64,000 nt of DNA, taken from an uncultured Aquabacterium sp. GTDB taxonomy: Bacteria > Pseudomonadota > Gammaproteobacteria > Burkholderiales > Burkholderiaceae_C. The notes below the pieces were generated by a model. The model was not told the origin of the DNA. It worked only from the letters and a program-made list of their open reading frames with translations, and searched no databases. The stretch covers positions 1 through 64,000 of the forward strand of contig NZ_CAJYGK010000061.1 of assembly GCF_913773725.1 (NCBI RefSeq), in the 5' to 3' direction. Made by a program: the position numbers and the translations under genes. Shown here piece by piece: positions 1 through 8,994 of the stretch (position 1 is the first letter of the stretch; each line of letters begins with the position of its first letter).

Positions 1-221
1 CCATCGAGCAGCACAAGCGCCGCGCCAACAAGATGATCAGCACGACCACGGCCGAGTCCGCCGCGCTGCAGATCCTGGCTGGGGTCGAGCGCAACGCGCG
101 GCGCGTGCTCGTCGGCCCGGACGCGCGCTTTCTGGACAAGCTCGTGCGCCTGCTGGGCGCACGCTACCAGGCCCTCGTCATCCGTCAGATGCGCAAGCTC
201 AACCGCCGAAAAGCCAGCTGA
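1..221 (+). CDS. C-terminal end of a short-chain dehydrogenase/reductase (partial)
   Basis: The reading frame is already open at the left edge (first full codon at base 3) and stops at 221, so only about 72 C-terminal residues are visible. The tail has an Ala/Leu-rich helix, then RRVLVGPDARFLD and a closing RLLGARYQ segment, which resembles the C-terminal end of classical SDR oxidoreductases where the last strand and helix follow the substrate loop. The Rossmann fold and YxxxK active site lie outside the window, so substrate and exact family cannot be given. An internal ATG at 33 is unlikely to be the start because similarity continues upstream of it. The next gene begins 21 bases downstream on the same strand. 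Confidence 0.6.
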   Translation, partial: IEQHKRRANKMISTTTAESAALQILAGVERNARRVLVGPDARFLDKLVRLLGARYQALVIRQMRKLNRRKAS

Positions 222-242
222 AGCAAGGCATGATGTCGGCCC

Positions 243-1187
243 ATGGAGTGGTTCAAACGTCTGTGGTGGGGCCTGGTGCTGATCGGCATGGCGCTGGCGG
301 CGGTCGTCGTCACCGCCTGGGAGCCTGACCGTCAGCTCGGTCAACTGGTGGCCCGCTGGGCGCCCGATCCGTCCGGCTTCATCGAGCTGGACGGCATGCA
401 GGTGCACTTTCGCGACACCGGGCCGCGTGACGATCCTCAGCCGGTCGTGCTGCTGCACGGCATGGCGTCGAGCCTGCACACCTTCGATGGCTGGCAGCGT
501 GGCCTGCAGGCCCGGCATCGTGTCATCCTGGTCGATCTGCCCGGCTTCGGGCTGACTGGCCCGTCACCGCAGGGCGATTACCGCATCGACGCCTATACAC
601 GCTTCGTGCTCCGCCTGCTGGACAACCTGGGCCTGCAGCAGGTGATCCTCGGTGGCAACGCACTGGGCGGCGAAATTGCCTGGCAGACCGCCGTGCTCGC
701 GCCTGATCGGGTCCGAAAACTCATCCTGGTGGATTCGGATGGCTACGAGCCCTCAGTGCTGTCGATGCCCCTGGCCTTCCAGGTGGCCAGCACGCGTGGG
801 CTGCGGTGGGTGTCCGAACGCATCCTGCCCAAACCCCTGGTTGCGTCCAGCGTGCGCAGCGTGTTCGGCTCACCGGACCGGATGACGCCCGAGCAGGTTG
901 ACCGCTACTTCGAGCTGGCCTTGCGCGTGGGCAACCGTCGCGCCTTGTTTCAGCGCATGGACCAGGCACAGTTCGGCGCGTCGGCCCTGCTCATCAAGCG
1001 CGTTCGTCAGCCCACGCTGGTGATCTGGGGCGAGCGAGACCGCATGATCTCGCCCGAACATGGACGGCTGTTCTGCCGCGACATCCCCCGCTGCACGCTC
1101 GTGACCTTCCCGGATCTCGGTCACCTGCCGCAGGAAGAAGACCCGGCGGCCACCCTGGCTGCAGTCCGCCAGTTTCTCGGACAGTGA
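243..1187 (+). CDS. Alpha/beta hydrolase fold protein with Ala in place of the nucleophile Ser
   Basis: This 314-residue protein has an N-terminal hydrophobic segment (about residues 8-25) that would act as a membrane anchor or signal, then a complete alpha/beta hydrolase fold. The oxyanion strand VVLLHGMASS lies near residue 68, the acid strand VIWGERD and the catalytic His in DLGHLPQEED near the C-terminus are all present. The nucleophile elbow reads GGNALGGE: the Ser expected in GNSLGG is Ala140 (codon GCA at 660-662). Unless another residue substitutes, it should not work as a serine hydrolase. It may be a binding protein or an inactive paralog. It probably shares a transcript with the SDR gene just upstream. 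Substrate unknown. Confidence 0.85.
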   Translation: MEWFKRLWWGLVLIGMALAAVVVTAWEPDRQLGQLVARWAPDPSGFIELDGMQVHFRDTGPRDDPQPVVLLHGMASSLHTFDGWQRGLQARHRVILVDLPGFGLTGPSPQGDYRIDAYTRFVLRLLDNLGLQQVILGGNALGGEIAWQTAVLAPDRVRKLILVDSDGYEPSVLSMPLAFQVASTRGLRWVSERILPKPLVASSVRSVFGSPDRMTPEQVDRYFELALRVGNRRALFQRMDQAQFGASALLIKRVRQPTLVIWGERDRMISPEHGRLFCRDIPRCTLVTFPDLGHLPQEEDPAATLAAVRQFLGQ

Positions 1188-1196
1188 GCGCCCGCG

Positions 1197-1808
1197 TCAG
1201 CCCTGGATGCGCCAGCGGGCCTGGCGCACCACCGACGCCACGAGTTTGCTCAGCATCTGATCGAGGGCATCGCTGCTGAGGCGATCGGGCGTCGTGAACT
1301 GCTGATCGGCGGCAGGCACACCGACCTGCTCAGGCACCACCACCATCGCGAAGTTGGTGCTCAGGAAGGTGCGCACGATGGGCAGGGCGCGCACGCCGCC
1401 CAGCGCACCGGGCGACGCGGCCATCAGGCCAGCCGGTTTGCCGGCCGTGGCCCCCGTGCCGCCCGGCAGATCGCCCTCGACCTGCACCACCGACATCCAG
1501 TCCAGCGCGTTGAGCAGCAGCGGCGTGGGCAGCGCGTTGTACTCGGGGCTGGCCAGCAGCAGGCCGTCATGGGCGGCCATCAGGTCACGCAGCTGGCGTG
1601 CACCAGCCGGCATGCCTTGCGCGGCGATCAGGTCGGCGTCGAACACCGGCAAGGCCAGCGCCCGCAGATCCACAGTGTTGACCTCAGCGCCCAGCGCCTT
1701 GGCTTTGGCGGTGGCCACGGCCAGGAGCTTGCCGTTCAACGAGCCTTCGCGGGCGCTGCCGCTGATCGCCAGAAGGCGCGGAGCACGAGAGGAAGAGGTA
1801 GCAGTCAT
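1197..1808 (-). CDS. NADPH-dependent FMN reductase family protein
   Basis: A 203-residue flavodoxin-fold reductase. The N-terminal phosphate-binding loop reads ISGSAREGSLNGKLL, matching the GSxRxxSxN pattern of NADPH:FMN/azo/chromate reductases, and SPEYNALPTPLLLNALDW is the usual segment contacting the flavin ring. The start is placed at ATG 1808 because everything upstream in the same frame is Arg/Pro-rich and lies before the family's N-terminal strand. It is transcribed with the flavodoxin-like quinone oxidoreductase gene upstream (43-base gap), so the pair probably serves two-electron reduction of quinones or flavin in the cytoplasm. Exact substrate cannot be told. Confidence 0.85.
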   Translation of the reverse strand: MTATSSSRAPRLLAISGSAREGSLNGKLLAVATAKAKALGAEVNTVDLRALALPVFDADLIAAQGMPAGARQLRDLMAAHDGLLLASPEYNALPTPLLLNALDWMSVVQVEGDLPGGTGATAGKPAGLMAASPGALGGVRALPIVRTFLSTNFAMVVVPEQVGVPAADQQFTTPDRLSSDALDQMLSKLVASVVRQARWRIQG

Positions 1809-1851
1809 GCGGGATGTCCTTGAGCGGTCGGAGGGAAGGGCTTGAACGCGG

Positions 1852-2409
1852 TCAGGCGCTGAAACGGGCGGACACGGCCTTGACGCGCTCACCGAACAGG
1901 CGAGCCGTTTCCAGGTCGCCCGGCAGCATCTCGTCCACGCTGGCATCCGACGGCGACGTGGCCATGGCGCCGCTGAACGAAGCCACGTAGTTCACGTCGT
2001 TGCGGGTGGCCGCCTTGCTGTTGCTCGGCATCATGCCGGTGCCAACCCAGATCATGCTGTGCTGTTGCGACAGCGTGAACAGGTAATGCAAGGTCGACAG
2101 CTTGTCGCCGTTCATCGAGGCCGAGTTGGTGAAGCCTGCAGCGATCTTGTCCTTCCATTGCTGGTGGAACCAGACCTTGGACGAGGCATCGGCAAACTTC
2201 TTGAACTGCCAGGGCACGCTGCCCATGTAGGTGGGGGCGCCGAACACGATGGCATCGGCAGCCGCCAGTTGCTCCCAGCCGCCCTCGGGCAGGTTGCCCT
2301 CCTGGTCGACGGCGAGCAGGCTGGCACCCGCGCCCTGGGCCACGGATTCGGCCATGCGCTTGGTGTGGCCATAGCCGGAGAAGTAAACGACGACGATCTG
2401 CTTGCTCAT
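1852..2409 (-). CDS. Flavodoxin-like NAD(P)H:quinone oxidoreductase (WrbA-related)
   Basis: A 185-residue flavodoxin-fold protein. The FMN phosphate loop YFSGYGHTK follows the first beta strand at residue 5, and FGAPTYMGSVPWQFKKF is typical of the WrbA/NQO loop that packs on the isoalloxazine ring. WrbA-type enzymes reduce quinones to quinols by two electrons and protect against oxidative stress. The start is ATG 2409, preceded by a good AGGAAG ribosome site; a further in-frame ATG five codons upstream lies ahead of that site. It is the first gene of a two-gene unit with the FMN reductase. Confidence 0.85.
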   Translation of the reverse strand: MSKQIVVVYFSGYGHTKRMAESVAQGAGASLLAVDQEGNLPEGGWEQLAAADAIVFGAPTYMGSVPWQFKKFADASSKVWFHQQWKDKIAAGFTNSASMNGDKLSTLHYLFTLSQQHSMIWVGTGMMPSNSKAATRNDVNYVASFSGAMATSPSDASVDEMLPGDLETARLFGERVKAVSARFSA

Positions 2410-2511
2410 GGTGCTTCCTTTCAAGGGGCAGTGAAGATTCGAGGGGATCCGGCCAGTCTCAGGCCATCAAAAAAGACACACGATCCGTGGGCCGAATGGC
2501 GGCAAAGCCGT

Positions 2512-2517
2512 TACCCT
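2512..2517 (+). promoter_or_regulatory. -10-like hexamer, possible leaderless start of rlmJ
   Basis: TACCCT lies 7 bases before the rlmJ ATG and there is no Shine-Dalgarno sequence between them. If used, transcription would begin at or next to the start codon. The -35 region is weak, so this rests mainly on the same arrangement at several other genes in the window. Confidence 0.35.
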
Positions 2518-2524
2518 TCGGGTC

Positions 2525-3391
2525 ATGTTCAGTTATCGACACGGCTTCCACGCGGGCAACCATGCCGATGTGCTCAAGCACACGGTGCTGGTGCAGGTGC
2601 TTGAGCACCTGCTGCAGAAAGACAAACCTTTCTGGGTGATCGACACCCACGCCGGCGGCGGCCTGTATGACCTGACCGCCGGGTACGCGGCGCGCAGCGG
2701 CGAGGCCGCTTCGGGCATCCAGGCGCTGTGGCCGCTGCGGGCCGACCCGTCCACGCCCGAGGCCGTGCGCGCCTATCTGGCGCAGGTCGCGGCCGTCAAC
2801 CATGCCGACACGCTGCAGTGGTATCCCGGCTCGCCGCAGCTGGCAGCCCAGATGCTGCGCGAGGGCGACCACCTGCGCCTGTACGAACTGCACCCCACGG
2901 AAAGCAAGCTGCTGGAGCAGCATTTCGCGTCGGTGCGGCGCGGCGTCAGCATCCAGGTGGCCGACGGCTTTGCCGGCCTGCGCGGTGTGCTGCCCCCGCC
3001 GCCGCGCCGCGGGTTGGTCCACATCGACCCGCCCTATGAGGTCAAGGACGACTACCGCCATGTGGTGCAGACACTGAAGGAGGCGGTGCCCCGCTTTGCG
3101 ACCGGCACCTATGCCATCTGGTACCCCGAGGTGGCCCGTCACGAAGCCCAGCAGCTGCCGGCCCAGCTCAAGCGCGTGGCCGCGGCCCTGCCCAAGGTCG
3201 ACTGGCTGCACGCCACGCTGCGCGTGAAAGCGGCCGCGCGCGATGGCGTGGGCCTGTTCGGCTCGGGCATGTTCGTCATCAACCCGCCCTGGACGCTGTA
3301 CGACCGGCTGGCCCAGGCCCTGCCCTGGCTGGTCGAGACCCTGGGCGAAGACGATCACGCGGCCTACACGCTCGAGGCCCAGCAGAACTGA
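2525..3391 (+). CDS. rlmJ: 23S rRNA (adenine-2030 N6)-methyltransferase RlmJ
   Basis: A 288-residue protein of the RlmJ/YhiR family, which methylates N6 of A2030 in 23S rRNA using S-adenosylmethionine. The N-terminus MFSYRHGFHAGNHADVLKH is the family signature, followed by the SAM loop IDTHAGGGLYDL (about residues 38-49) and the catalytic DPPYE motif (about 168-172) of N6-adenine methyltransferases. Length agrees with the E. coli protein (about 280). The gene is monocistronic, divergent from the flavodoxin operon and convergent with the pirin gene. Confidence 0.95.
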   Translation: MFSYRHGFHAGNHADVLKHTVLVQVLEHLLQKDKPFWVIDTHAGGGLYDLTAGYAARSGEAASGIQALWPLRADPSTPEAVRAYLAQVAAVNHADTLQWYPGSPQLAAQMLREGDHLRLYELHPTESKLLEQHFASVRRGVSIQVADGFAGLRGVLPPPPRRGLVHIDPPYEVKDDYRHVVQTLKEAVPRFATGTYAIWYPEVARHEAQQLPAQLKRVAAALPKVDWLHATLRVKAAARDGVGLFGSGMFVINPPWTLYDRLAQALPWLVETLGEDDHAAYTLEAQQN

Positions 3392-3450
3392 ACCTCGCGA
3401 CCGCGGGGCGATACGGGCAGACATCGGCTCGCCTCGGTCCGGGTCAGCGG

Positions 3451-4152
3451 TCACGCGGCCAGGTCGAACACCAGCACTTCGGCCTCGTGTCCGCCGTCCA
3501 GGGTCACGGCGGCCTCGCCCTCGAGCATGGCCGCATCGCCGGCCTTCAGCGGCTGGCCGTTGACGCTGACCTCGCCACGGGCCACATGCACATAGGCCTT
3601 GCGACGCGGGTCCAGCGTGAGGCTCGCAGACTCGTCCCCATCGAACAGGCCCGCGTAGAGCAAGGCATCGGCCGTCATGCTGACCGACCCTTCACGCCCG
3701 TCCGGCGACGCCACCAGACGCAGACGCCCCCGCTTGTCGGCGGCGTCGAAGTGCTTCTGCTCGTAGCCCGGGCGAATGCCGCGTTCGGTCGGCTGGATCC
3801 AGATCTGCAGCAGGTGCGTGGGCTGGGCGGCCTCGTGGTTGAACTCGCTGTGCAGGATGCCCTTGCCCGCGCTCATGCGCTGCACGTCGCCCGGCAGGAT
3901 GGTCGCGCCGTTGCCCAGGCTGTCCTGGTGGGCCAGCGCACCGCTCAGCACGTAGGTGACGATCTCCATGTCGCGGTGGCCGTGCATGCCGAAGCCGCGG
4001 CCCGGGGCGATCACGTCGTCGTTGATGACGCGCAAGGGGCCAAAACCCATGAAGGCCGGGTCGTAGTAATCGGCAAACGAGAAGCTGTGAAAACTCTGCA
4101 GCCAGCCATGGTCGGCGTAGCCGCGTTCGTCGGATCGGCGCAGGGTCAGCAT
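3451..4152 (-). CDS. Pirin family protein (YhhW-like, putative quercetinase)
   Basis: A 233-residue two-domain cupin. The N-terminal domain shows the pirin metal site HGHRDMEIVTYVLSG and a later GILHSEFNHE providing His/Glu ligands; IQPTERGIRPGYEQK is also typical of pirins. The bacterial relative YhhW has quercetin 2,3-dioxygenase activity in vitro; the physiological role is unclear. The gene is divergent from a LysR regulator with 138 bases between the start codons, an arrangement that usually means the regulator controls the pirin gene. Confidence 0.9.
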   Translation of the reverse strand: MLTLRRSDERGYADHGWLQSFHSFSFADYYDPAFMGFGPLRVINDDVIAPGRGFGMHGHRDMEIVTYVLSGALAHQDSLGNGATILPGDVQRMSAGKGILHSEFNHEAAQPTHLLQIWIQPTERGIRPGYEQKHFDAADKRGRLRLVASPDGREGSVSMTADALLYAGLFDGDESASLTLDPRRKAYVHVARGEVSVNGQPLKAGDAAMLEGEAAVTLDGGHEAEVLVFDLAA

Positions 4153-4246
4153 GAGGGGCTCCTGGTAAGGGGTGGGTGCACGGGGTGCATGGCTTCACTG
4201 TAGGCAAAGCCCCCGCCCTGGTGGCTGCGCCGACCTGATGGCATCA

Positions 4247-4261
4247 TTCAAACCAATTGAA
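4247..4261. promoter_or_regulatory. Candidate LysR operator between pirin and lysR
   Basis: A perfect inverted repeat TTCAA-N5-TTGAA sits in the divergent pirin/lysR spacer and contains the T-N11-A core typical of LysR-type operators. It is 29 bases upstream of the lysR start, a usual place for autoregulation and control of the divergent target. Inferred from the sequence and position only. Confidence 0.5.
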
Positions 4262-4290
4262 CGAATGCGCCCGCAAAGGGCCTTCCTCTC

Positions 4291-5235
4291 ATGCCGGATC
4301 GCCGCCACGTCCTCACGCCGGACGCCCTGTTGATGATGGACACCATCGCCCGAACGGGCAGCTTTGCCGCCGCCGCGCGCGAGCTGGGCAAGGTCCCGTC
4401 GGCGCTGACCTACAGCGTGCGCCAGCTGGAAGACGCACTGGACGTGCTGCTGTTCGACCGCCGCAGCCGCCAGGCCCGACTGACTGCGGCCGGCGACGAA
4501 CTGCTGCGCGAAGGCCGTCTGCTGCTGCAACAGATGGACGCGGTGGCGAACCGCGTGCAGCGCGTGGCCTCTGGCTGGGAAGCCGAGCTGACGATCGCCG
4601 TGGACAAGGCCATGGCCCCGCACGCCGTGTTCGACCTGATGGATGCGTTCTACGCGCTCAAGCCGCCCACGCGGCTGCGCATGCGCAGCGAAGTGATGAC
4701 CGGAACCTGGGAAGCCCTCAGCACCGGCCAGGCCGATCTGGCCATCGGCGTGCCGGCCGACCGGGTGGCCGGCCCCGACATGCGCCAGGAGATAATCGGC
4801 GAGGTGAGTTTCATTTTCGCGGTGGCGCCGCACCACCCGCTGGCGCGGGCCCCCGAACCGCTGAGCGCCACAGAAATCGCCAACCACCGCATCGTGGCCG
4901 TGGCCGACACCGCACGCGGCCTGGCGCCGATGACGGTGGGCATCCTGCCCGGGCAGGACGTGTTGACCCTGCCGTCGATGTCGGCCAAGCTCGAAGCCCA
5001 GCTGCGAGGCTTGGGCTGCGGGTACCTGCCCGAGCCCATGCTGCGCCCGTATCTGGAGCAAGGGCGGCTGGTGCACAAGCAGGTGGAAGGACCGGAGCGC
5101 CTGATCCGCATCCTCTATGCCTGGCGCCAAGCCCACGCCCAGCCCGGGATGGCGCTGACCTGGTGGCTGCACCAGCTGGCCAGCCCGGCCACCCGGCGGG
5201 CCTTGCTGGAGCGGCACGAGGGGCTGCTGCTGTGA
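4291..5235 (+). CDS. LysR-family transcriptional regulator
   Basis: A 314-residue LysR regulator: winged helix-turn-helix at about residues 9-68 ([20 protein letters not shown], then the recognition helix [13 protein letters not shown]), a linker helix, and a periplasmic-binding-protein-like effector domain from about residue 95. Its position divergent from the pirin gene suggests it regulates that gene. Its stop codon overlaps the start of gluQ by four bases (GTGA), so the two are translationally coupled. Confidence 0.92.
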   Translation: MPDRRHVLTPDALLMMDTIARTGSFAAAARELGKVPSALTYSVRQLEDALDVLLFDRRSRQARLTAAGDELLREGRLLLQQMDAVANRVQRVASGWEAELTIAVDKAMAPHAVFDLMDAFYALKPPTRLRMRSEVMTGTWEALSTGQADLAIGVPADRVAGPDMRQEIIGEVSFIFAVAPHHPLARAPEPLSATEIANHRIVAVADTARGLAPMTVGILPGQDVLTLPSMSAKLEAQLRGLGCGYLPEPMLRPYLEQGRLVHKQVEGPERLIRILYAWRQAHAQPGMALTWWLHQLASPATRRALLERHEGLLL

Positions 5236-6194
5236 CGCGCGCCCCTGTGGCCGCCACCGGATCTGCCTACATCGGCCGGTTCGCCCCCTCGCCCACCGGG
5301 CCGCTGCATGCCGGGTCGCTGGTCGCGGCCCTGGCCAGCTGGCTGGACGCGCGCGCCCACGGCGGGCAGTGGCTCGTGCGCATCGAGGATGTCGACACGC
5401 CACGCTGTGTGCCGGGCGCCGATCGGGTCATCCTGCAGCAACTGGCCACCTGTGGCCTGCATCCGGACGCGCCCCCGGTTTGGCAAAGCGAGCGCGGCGC
5501 CCTGTACCAGGCGGCGCTGGACCGGCTCGTCGCCACCGGCGTGGCCTATGGCTGCGCCTGCACGCGCAGCGACATCGCCCGCGCCAATGCCGAACTGGGC
5601 CGCACCAAGCCGCGCCACGGCGACCTGGTCTACCCCGGCACCTGCCGCCCCGACCGCGGCGGCCTGGGCGCACGCACGGCGCGGGCCTGGCGCGTGGCCG
5701 TGCCCGAAGGCACCGCAGGCATGTGGCCCTGGTGCGATCGCCGCCTGGGCCCGCAAAGCCAGGCGCTCGACCAGGCTGTGGGCGATTTCGTCGTGCGCCG
5801 TGCGGACGGGCTCTGGGCCTACCAGCTGGCCGTGGTGGTCGACGATGCCGAACAGGGCGTCACCGACGTGGTGCGTGGCGAGGACCTGGCCGACAACACC
5901 CCGCGCCAGATGTGGCTGCAGGCGCAACTCGGTCTGCCGCACCCGCGCTACCTTCACACGCCACTCGTGCTGGGGGCCAACGGCGAGAAGCTGTCCAAAC
6001 AGAATGGCGCTGCCGCCCTCGACCTGCGCGACCCGGTGGCTGCCTTGCGCCAGGCCGGCGCCGCGCTGGGGCTGGCACTCGGCGACGCAACCCTTCGCCC
6101 CGGCATCACCGTGGCCGATTGGCTCGCCCTGGCCGTCCCGGCCTGGCAGGCCTTGCTGTTGCGGTGGGAAGCGGCCTTGGTGAACGCGGGCTGA
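5232..6194 (+). CDS. gluQ: Glutamyl-Q tRNA(Asp) synthetase
   Basis: A 320-residue truncated glutamyl-tRNA synthetase paralog that attaches glutamate to queuosine at position 34 of tRNA-Asp. The class I signature appears as [14 protein letters not shown] (HIGH-like, near residue 18) and EKLSKQNGA (KMSKS-like, near 257); Cys residues in YGCACTRSD and YPGTCRP form the zinc site. There is no anticodon-binding domain, as expected for GluQ. The start is GTG 5232, overlapping the lysR stop by four bases, because the catalytic core begins only 12 residues later and an ATG further in would delete the HIGH motif. Confidence 0.92.
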   Translation: MTRAPVAATGSAYIGRFAPSPTGPLHAGSLVAALASWLDARAHGGQWLVRIEDVDTPRCVPGADRVILQQLATCGLHPDAPPVWQSERGALYQAALDRLVATGVAYGCACTRSDIARANAELGRTKPRHGDLVYPGTCRPDRGGLGARTARAWRVAVPEGTAGMWPWCDRRLGPQSQALDQAVGDFVVRRADGLWAYQLAVVVDDAEQGVTDVVRGEDLADNTPRQMWLQAQLGLPHPRYLHTPLVLGANGEKLSKQNGAAALDLRDPVAALRQAGAALGLALGDATLRPGITVADWLALAVPAWQALLLRWEAALVNAG

Positions 6195-6240
6195 CACGGC
6201 CCCGGTACGGCCCACACGGACCGCACTCGCCGCGCCCGCC

Positions 6241-6645
6241 TCAGCCGCCCACCACCACGAAGTGCTTGCGCACCGGGGCCATCACCTCGAACGCCCCGAC
6301 GAAGCCACCCGGGATCACAGCCCCTTCGCCGGCGCGCACGTCGGTCCAACCACCCTGTGCGTCATGCAGGCGCACGTGGCCCTCCAGGACGAAGAAGTAC
6401 TCGTGCTTGGCAGGCGGAAACACGATGCGCCAGCGTCCCACCTCGCACGCCCAGATCCCGGCTGACAGCTGTCCATCGGCCGGCTCGTACAGCGTCCACG
6501 TCTCGCGGCGCGGGTTGCCCTGCTCCAGGCGATCGGGACGCGGGTGATCGATCACGCCGCCTGCAGCCGGCGCATCGAAGCGCACGATGACAGGCTGGTC
6601 AGGTGCCGTTTCGGCCGCCGAGGCCGCCACACTTCGGTCCGACAT
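6241..6645 (-). CDS. Small cupin-domain protein
   Basis: A 134-residue single-domain cupin resembling the DUF861-type family: TWTLYEPADGQLSAGIWACE, then RWRIVFPPAKHEYFFVLEGHV and GEGAVIPGGFVGAFEV give the two conserved cupin motifs. Substrate is unknown; relatives include (S)-ureidoglycine aminohydrolase-like and polyamine-related proteins. It starts 23 bases after the orn stop on the same strand and is probably cotranscribed with orn. Confidence 0.8.
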   Translation of the reverse strand: MSDRSVAASAAETAPDQPVIVRFDAPAAGGVIDHPRPDRLEQGNPRRETWTLYEPADGQLSAGIWACEVGRWRIVFPPAKHEYFFVLEGHVRLHDAQGGWTDVRAGEGAVIPGGFVGAFEVMAPVRKHFVVVGG

Positions 6646-6668
6646 GGTGTCTTCTGGGCGCGAACCGC

Positions 6669-7250
6669 TCACTTCACCAGGAAGTGTTCGCGGTAGTAGG
6701 CCAGCTCGTCGATCGACTCGTGGATGTCGGCCAGCGCGGTGTGCTTCTGCGCCTTGCGGAAGCCTTCGGCCAGACCCGGCTTCCAGCGCTTGGCGAGTTC
6801 CTTCAGCGTGCTGACATCCAGGTTGCGGTAATGGAAGAACGCTTCCAGCTTGGGCATGTAGTTCGCCAGAAAGCGGCGATCCTGGCAGATCGAGTTGCCG
6901 CACATCGGCGACTTGTTGGCCGGCACATACTGCTTGAGGAAGTCGATCACGGCCTGGGCCGCTTCGCCTTCGCTCACGGTCGAGGCCTTCACGCGGTCGA
7001 TCAGGCCGCTGCGACCGTGCGTGCCCTTGTTCCAGTTGTCCATCTTGTCGAGCACGGCGTCGCTCTGGTGCACGGCGAACACCGGGCCTTCGACGCGCAC
7101 CGCCAGGTTGGCGTCGGTCACCACCACCGCGATCTCGATGATGCGGTCGCTCTCGGGCTTCAGGCCGGTCATCTCCAGGTCGATCCAGATCAGGTTCTGG
7201 TCGCTCTTGGCCAGCGTGGCGGGGGTGGGGGCGGCGGTCGTGTCGGTCAT
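6669..7250 (-). CDS. orn: Oligoribonuclease
   Basis: A 193-residue DEDDh 3'-5' exoribonuclease that degrades 2-5 nt RNAs and pGpG from cyclic di-GMP turnover. The exonuclease motifs are clear: WIDLEMTGL (first Asp/Glu pair, near residue 23), [11 protein letters not shown] (ExoII) and [14 protein letters not shown] (ExoIII with the catalytic His and Asp). Length matches the family (about 180-200). It is divergent from the M48 protease gene and followed by the small cupin gene. Confidence 0.97.
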   Translation of the reverse strand: MTDTTAAPTPATLAKSDQNLIWIDLEMTGLKPESDRIIEIAVVVTDANLAVRVEGPVFAVHQSDAVLDKMDNWNKGTHGRSGLIDRVKASTVSEGEAAQAVIDFLKQYVPANKSPMCGNSICQDRRFLANYMPKLEAFFHYRNLDVSTLKELAKRWKPGLAEGFRKAQKHTALADIHESIDELAYYREHFLVK

Positions 7251-7333
7251 GGAATGGGCGAAAACAGTCGAAAAAGGGCCCTGTCGGTACGGTCTTGCGC
7301 ACGCTGGCCCGGCCGCCGATTGTGCGGCAAACG

Positions 7334-7339
7334 TACACT
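7334..7339 (+). promoter_or_regulatory. -10 hexamer, possible leaderless start of the M48 protease gene
   Basis: TACACT ends 6 bases before the ATG at 7346 and no ribosome-binding site intervenes, so transcription would start at or within a base of the start codon. The -35 is not well conserved. Confidence 0.5.
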
Positions 7340-7345
7340 CGCGGC

Positions 7346-8650
7346 ATGCCTTCCAGCACCGTCACCCTGCTTTTTGCGTTTTTCGTCGCGGCCTCCGTGC
7401 TCGTCAAGCTCTGGCTCGATACGCGCCAGGCCCGGCACGTGGCGCGCCACCGCGACGCCGTGCCGCCGGCCTTTGCCGACGAGGTGCCGCTGCGCAGCCA
7501 CCAGCGCGCGGCCGATTACACGCTCGACAAGCTGCGCTTCGGCCTGGTCAACACCGCCGTCAGCACGGCGGTGCTGCTGGGCTGGACGCTGCTGGGCGGG
7601 CTGGACGCACTCAACCATGCCGTGCGCGACCTCGTCTTCCCGCAATGGGGCGGGCTGGCCTACCAGCTGGCCCTGCTGGCGGCCTTCAGTGTCATCGGCG
7701 CGCTGATCGAGATGCCGCTGGAAGCCTGGCACACCTTCCGCATCGAGCAACGCCATGGCTTCAACCGCATGACGCCGGGCATGTGGATCGGTGACCACCT
7801 CAAGCAGGGCCTGGTCGGGCTGGTCATCGGGGCCCCGATCGCCGCCCTCATCCTGTGGCTGATGGGCGCGGCAGGATCGGCCTGGTGGCTGTGGGCCTGG
7901 GCGGCCTGGGTGGGCTTCAGCCTGCTCATGATGGTGGTCTTTCCCATCTTCATCGCGCCGCTGTTCAACAAGTTCGAGCCCCTGAACGACGCAGGCCTGG
8001 CCCAGCGCGTGACCGGGCTCATGCAGCGCTGCGGCTTCAAGGCCAAGGGCTTTTTCGTGATGGATGGCAGCCGCCGCTCGGCCCATGCCAACGCCTATTT
8101 CACCGGCCTGGGCTCGTCCAAGCGTGTGGTGTTCTTCGACACGCTGCTGTCCAAGCTGTCCCACGGCGAGGTCGAGGCCGTGCTCGCGCACGAACTGGGG
8201 CACTTCAAGCACAAGCATGTGCTCAAGCGCATGATCATGATGTTCGTGATGAGCCTGATCGGCTTTGCGCTGCTGGGCTGGCTGTCGCGGCTCACGGCGT
8301 TCTACACCGGCCTGGGAGCCTCGCCCAACCTGGGCGCACCGAACGACGCCCTGGCCCTGCTGCTGTTCATGCTGGCCCTGCCGCCCGTGATGTTCTTTGT
8401 GGTGCCCGTGTTCTCCACCTTCTCGCGCCGGGACGAATACCAGGCCGACGCCTACGCCTGCGCACAGGCCAGCGGCACCGACCTGGCCAATGCGCTGATC
8501 AAGCTCTACAAGGACAACTCGTCCACCCTGACGCCGGACCCGCTGTACGTGCGATTCCACTACTCGCACCCGCCGGCTTCCGAGCGCCTGGCCGCCATGG
8601 GCGCCCTCACCCGCGCCCAGGCTCAACCGCCGATGGCGCACCCCGCATGA
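7346..8650 (+). CDS. M48-family integral membrane zinc metalloprotease (Ste24/CAAX-protease-like)
   Basis: A 434-residue polytopic membrane protease. An N-terminal hydrophobic helix, a pair near residues 60-125, another pair near 150-205 and a pair near 285-350 flank the catalytic motif [11 protein letters not shown]; the third zinc ligand is in [12 protein letters not shown]. This is the architecture of Ste24-type M48 peptidases; in bacteria the substrates are generally unknown and may be membrane proteins. The start at ATG 7346 is preferred over an upstream in-frame GTG/ATG extension because a -10 sequence lies directly in front. Its stop overlaps the pterin dehydratase start (ATGA). Confidence 0.9.
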   Translation: MPSSTVTLLFAFFVAASVLVKLWLDTRQARHVARHRDAVPPAFADEVPLRSHQRAADYTLDKLRFGLVNTAVSTAVLLGWTLLGGLDALNHAVRDLVFPQWGGLAYQLALLAAFSVIGALIEMPLEAWHTFRIEQRHGFNRMTPGMWIGDHLKQGLVGLVIGAPIAALILWLMGAAGSAWWLWAWAAWVGFSLLMMVVFPIFIAPLFNKFEPLNDAGLAQRVTGLMQRCGFKAKGFFVMDGSRRSAHANAYFTGLGSSKRVVFFDTLLSKLSHGEVEAVLAHELGHFKHKHVLKRMIMMFVMSLIGFALLGWLSRLTAFYTGLGASPNLGAPNDALALLLFMLALPPVMFFVVPVFSTFSRRDEYQADAYACAQASGTDLANALIKLYKDNSSTLTPDPLYVRFHYSHPPASERLAAMGALTRAQAQPPMAHPA

Positions 8651-8994
8651 GTCCGGCTAGCCCCCTCCCCCTGCACCAGCAACGCTGCGCCCCCCGGGCG
8701 GGCTCGCCCCTGTCGACGGCGGGCCAGCACGCCATGCTGGGGCAGATCCCGGGTTGGCAGGTCGACAGCAGCGTACCCGGTGGCGCCCTCACCCGCACCT
8801 ACACCTTCCCCGATTTCCACCGCACCATGGCCTTCGTGAACGCCGTCGCGTGGATCGCCCACGAGCAGGATCATCACCCCGACATGGCCGTGTCCTACAA
8901 CCGCTGCACGCTGCGCTGGTCTACCCATTCGGTGGGCGGCGTCTCCCTCAACGACTTCATCTGCGCCGCCCGCGTGGATGCCCTCGGCGCATGA
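8647..8994 (+). CDS. Pterin-4a-carbinolamine dehydratase
   Basis: A 115-residue protein of the PCD/PhhB family, which regenerates the pterin cofactor by dehydrating 4a-hydroxytetrahydropterin. The conserved core HEQDHHPDMAVSYNRC followed by THSVGGVSLNDF matches the HHP...N...TH...GG...D signature. It is joined by four-base ATGA overlaps to both the M48 protease gene upstream and rsgA downstream, indicating a translationally coupled operon. Confidence 0.93.
   Translation: MSPASPLPLHQQRCAPRAGSPLSTAGQHAMLGQIPGWQVDSSVPGGALTRTYTFPDFHRTMAFVNAVAWIAHEQDHHPDMAVSYNRCTLRWSTHSVGGVSLNDFICAARVDALGA

Noticed and set aside
4195-5403. Long open frame on the minus strand opposite lysR and gluQ
   Set aside because: Mirror of high-GC coding on the other strand; His/Gln/Gly-rich translation with no motif, and both plus-strand genes have clear family signatures.
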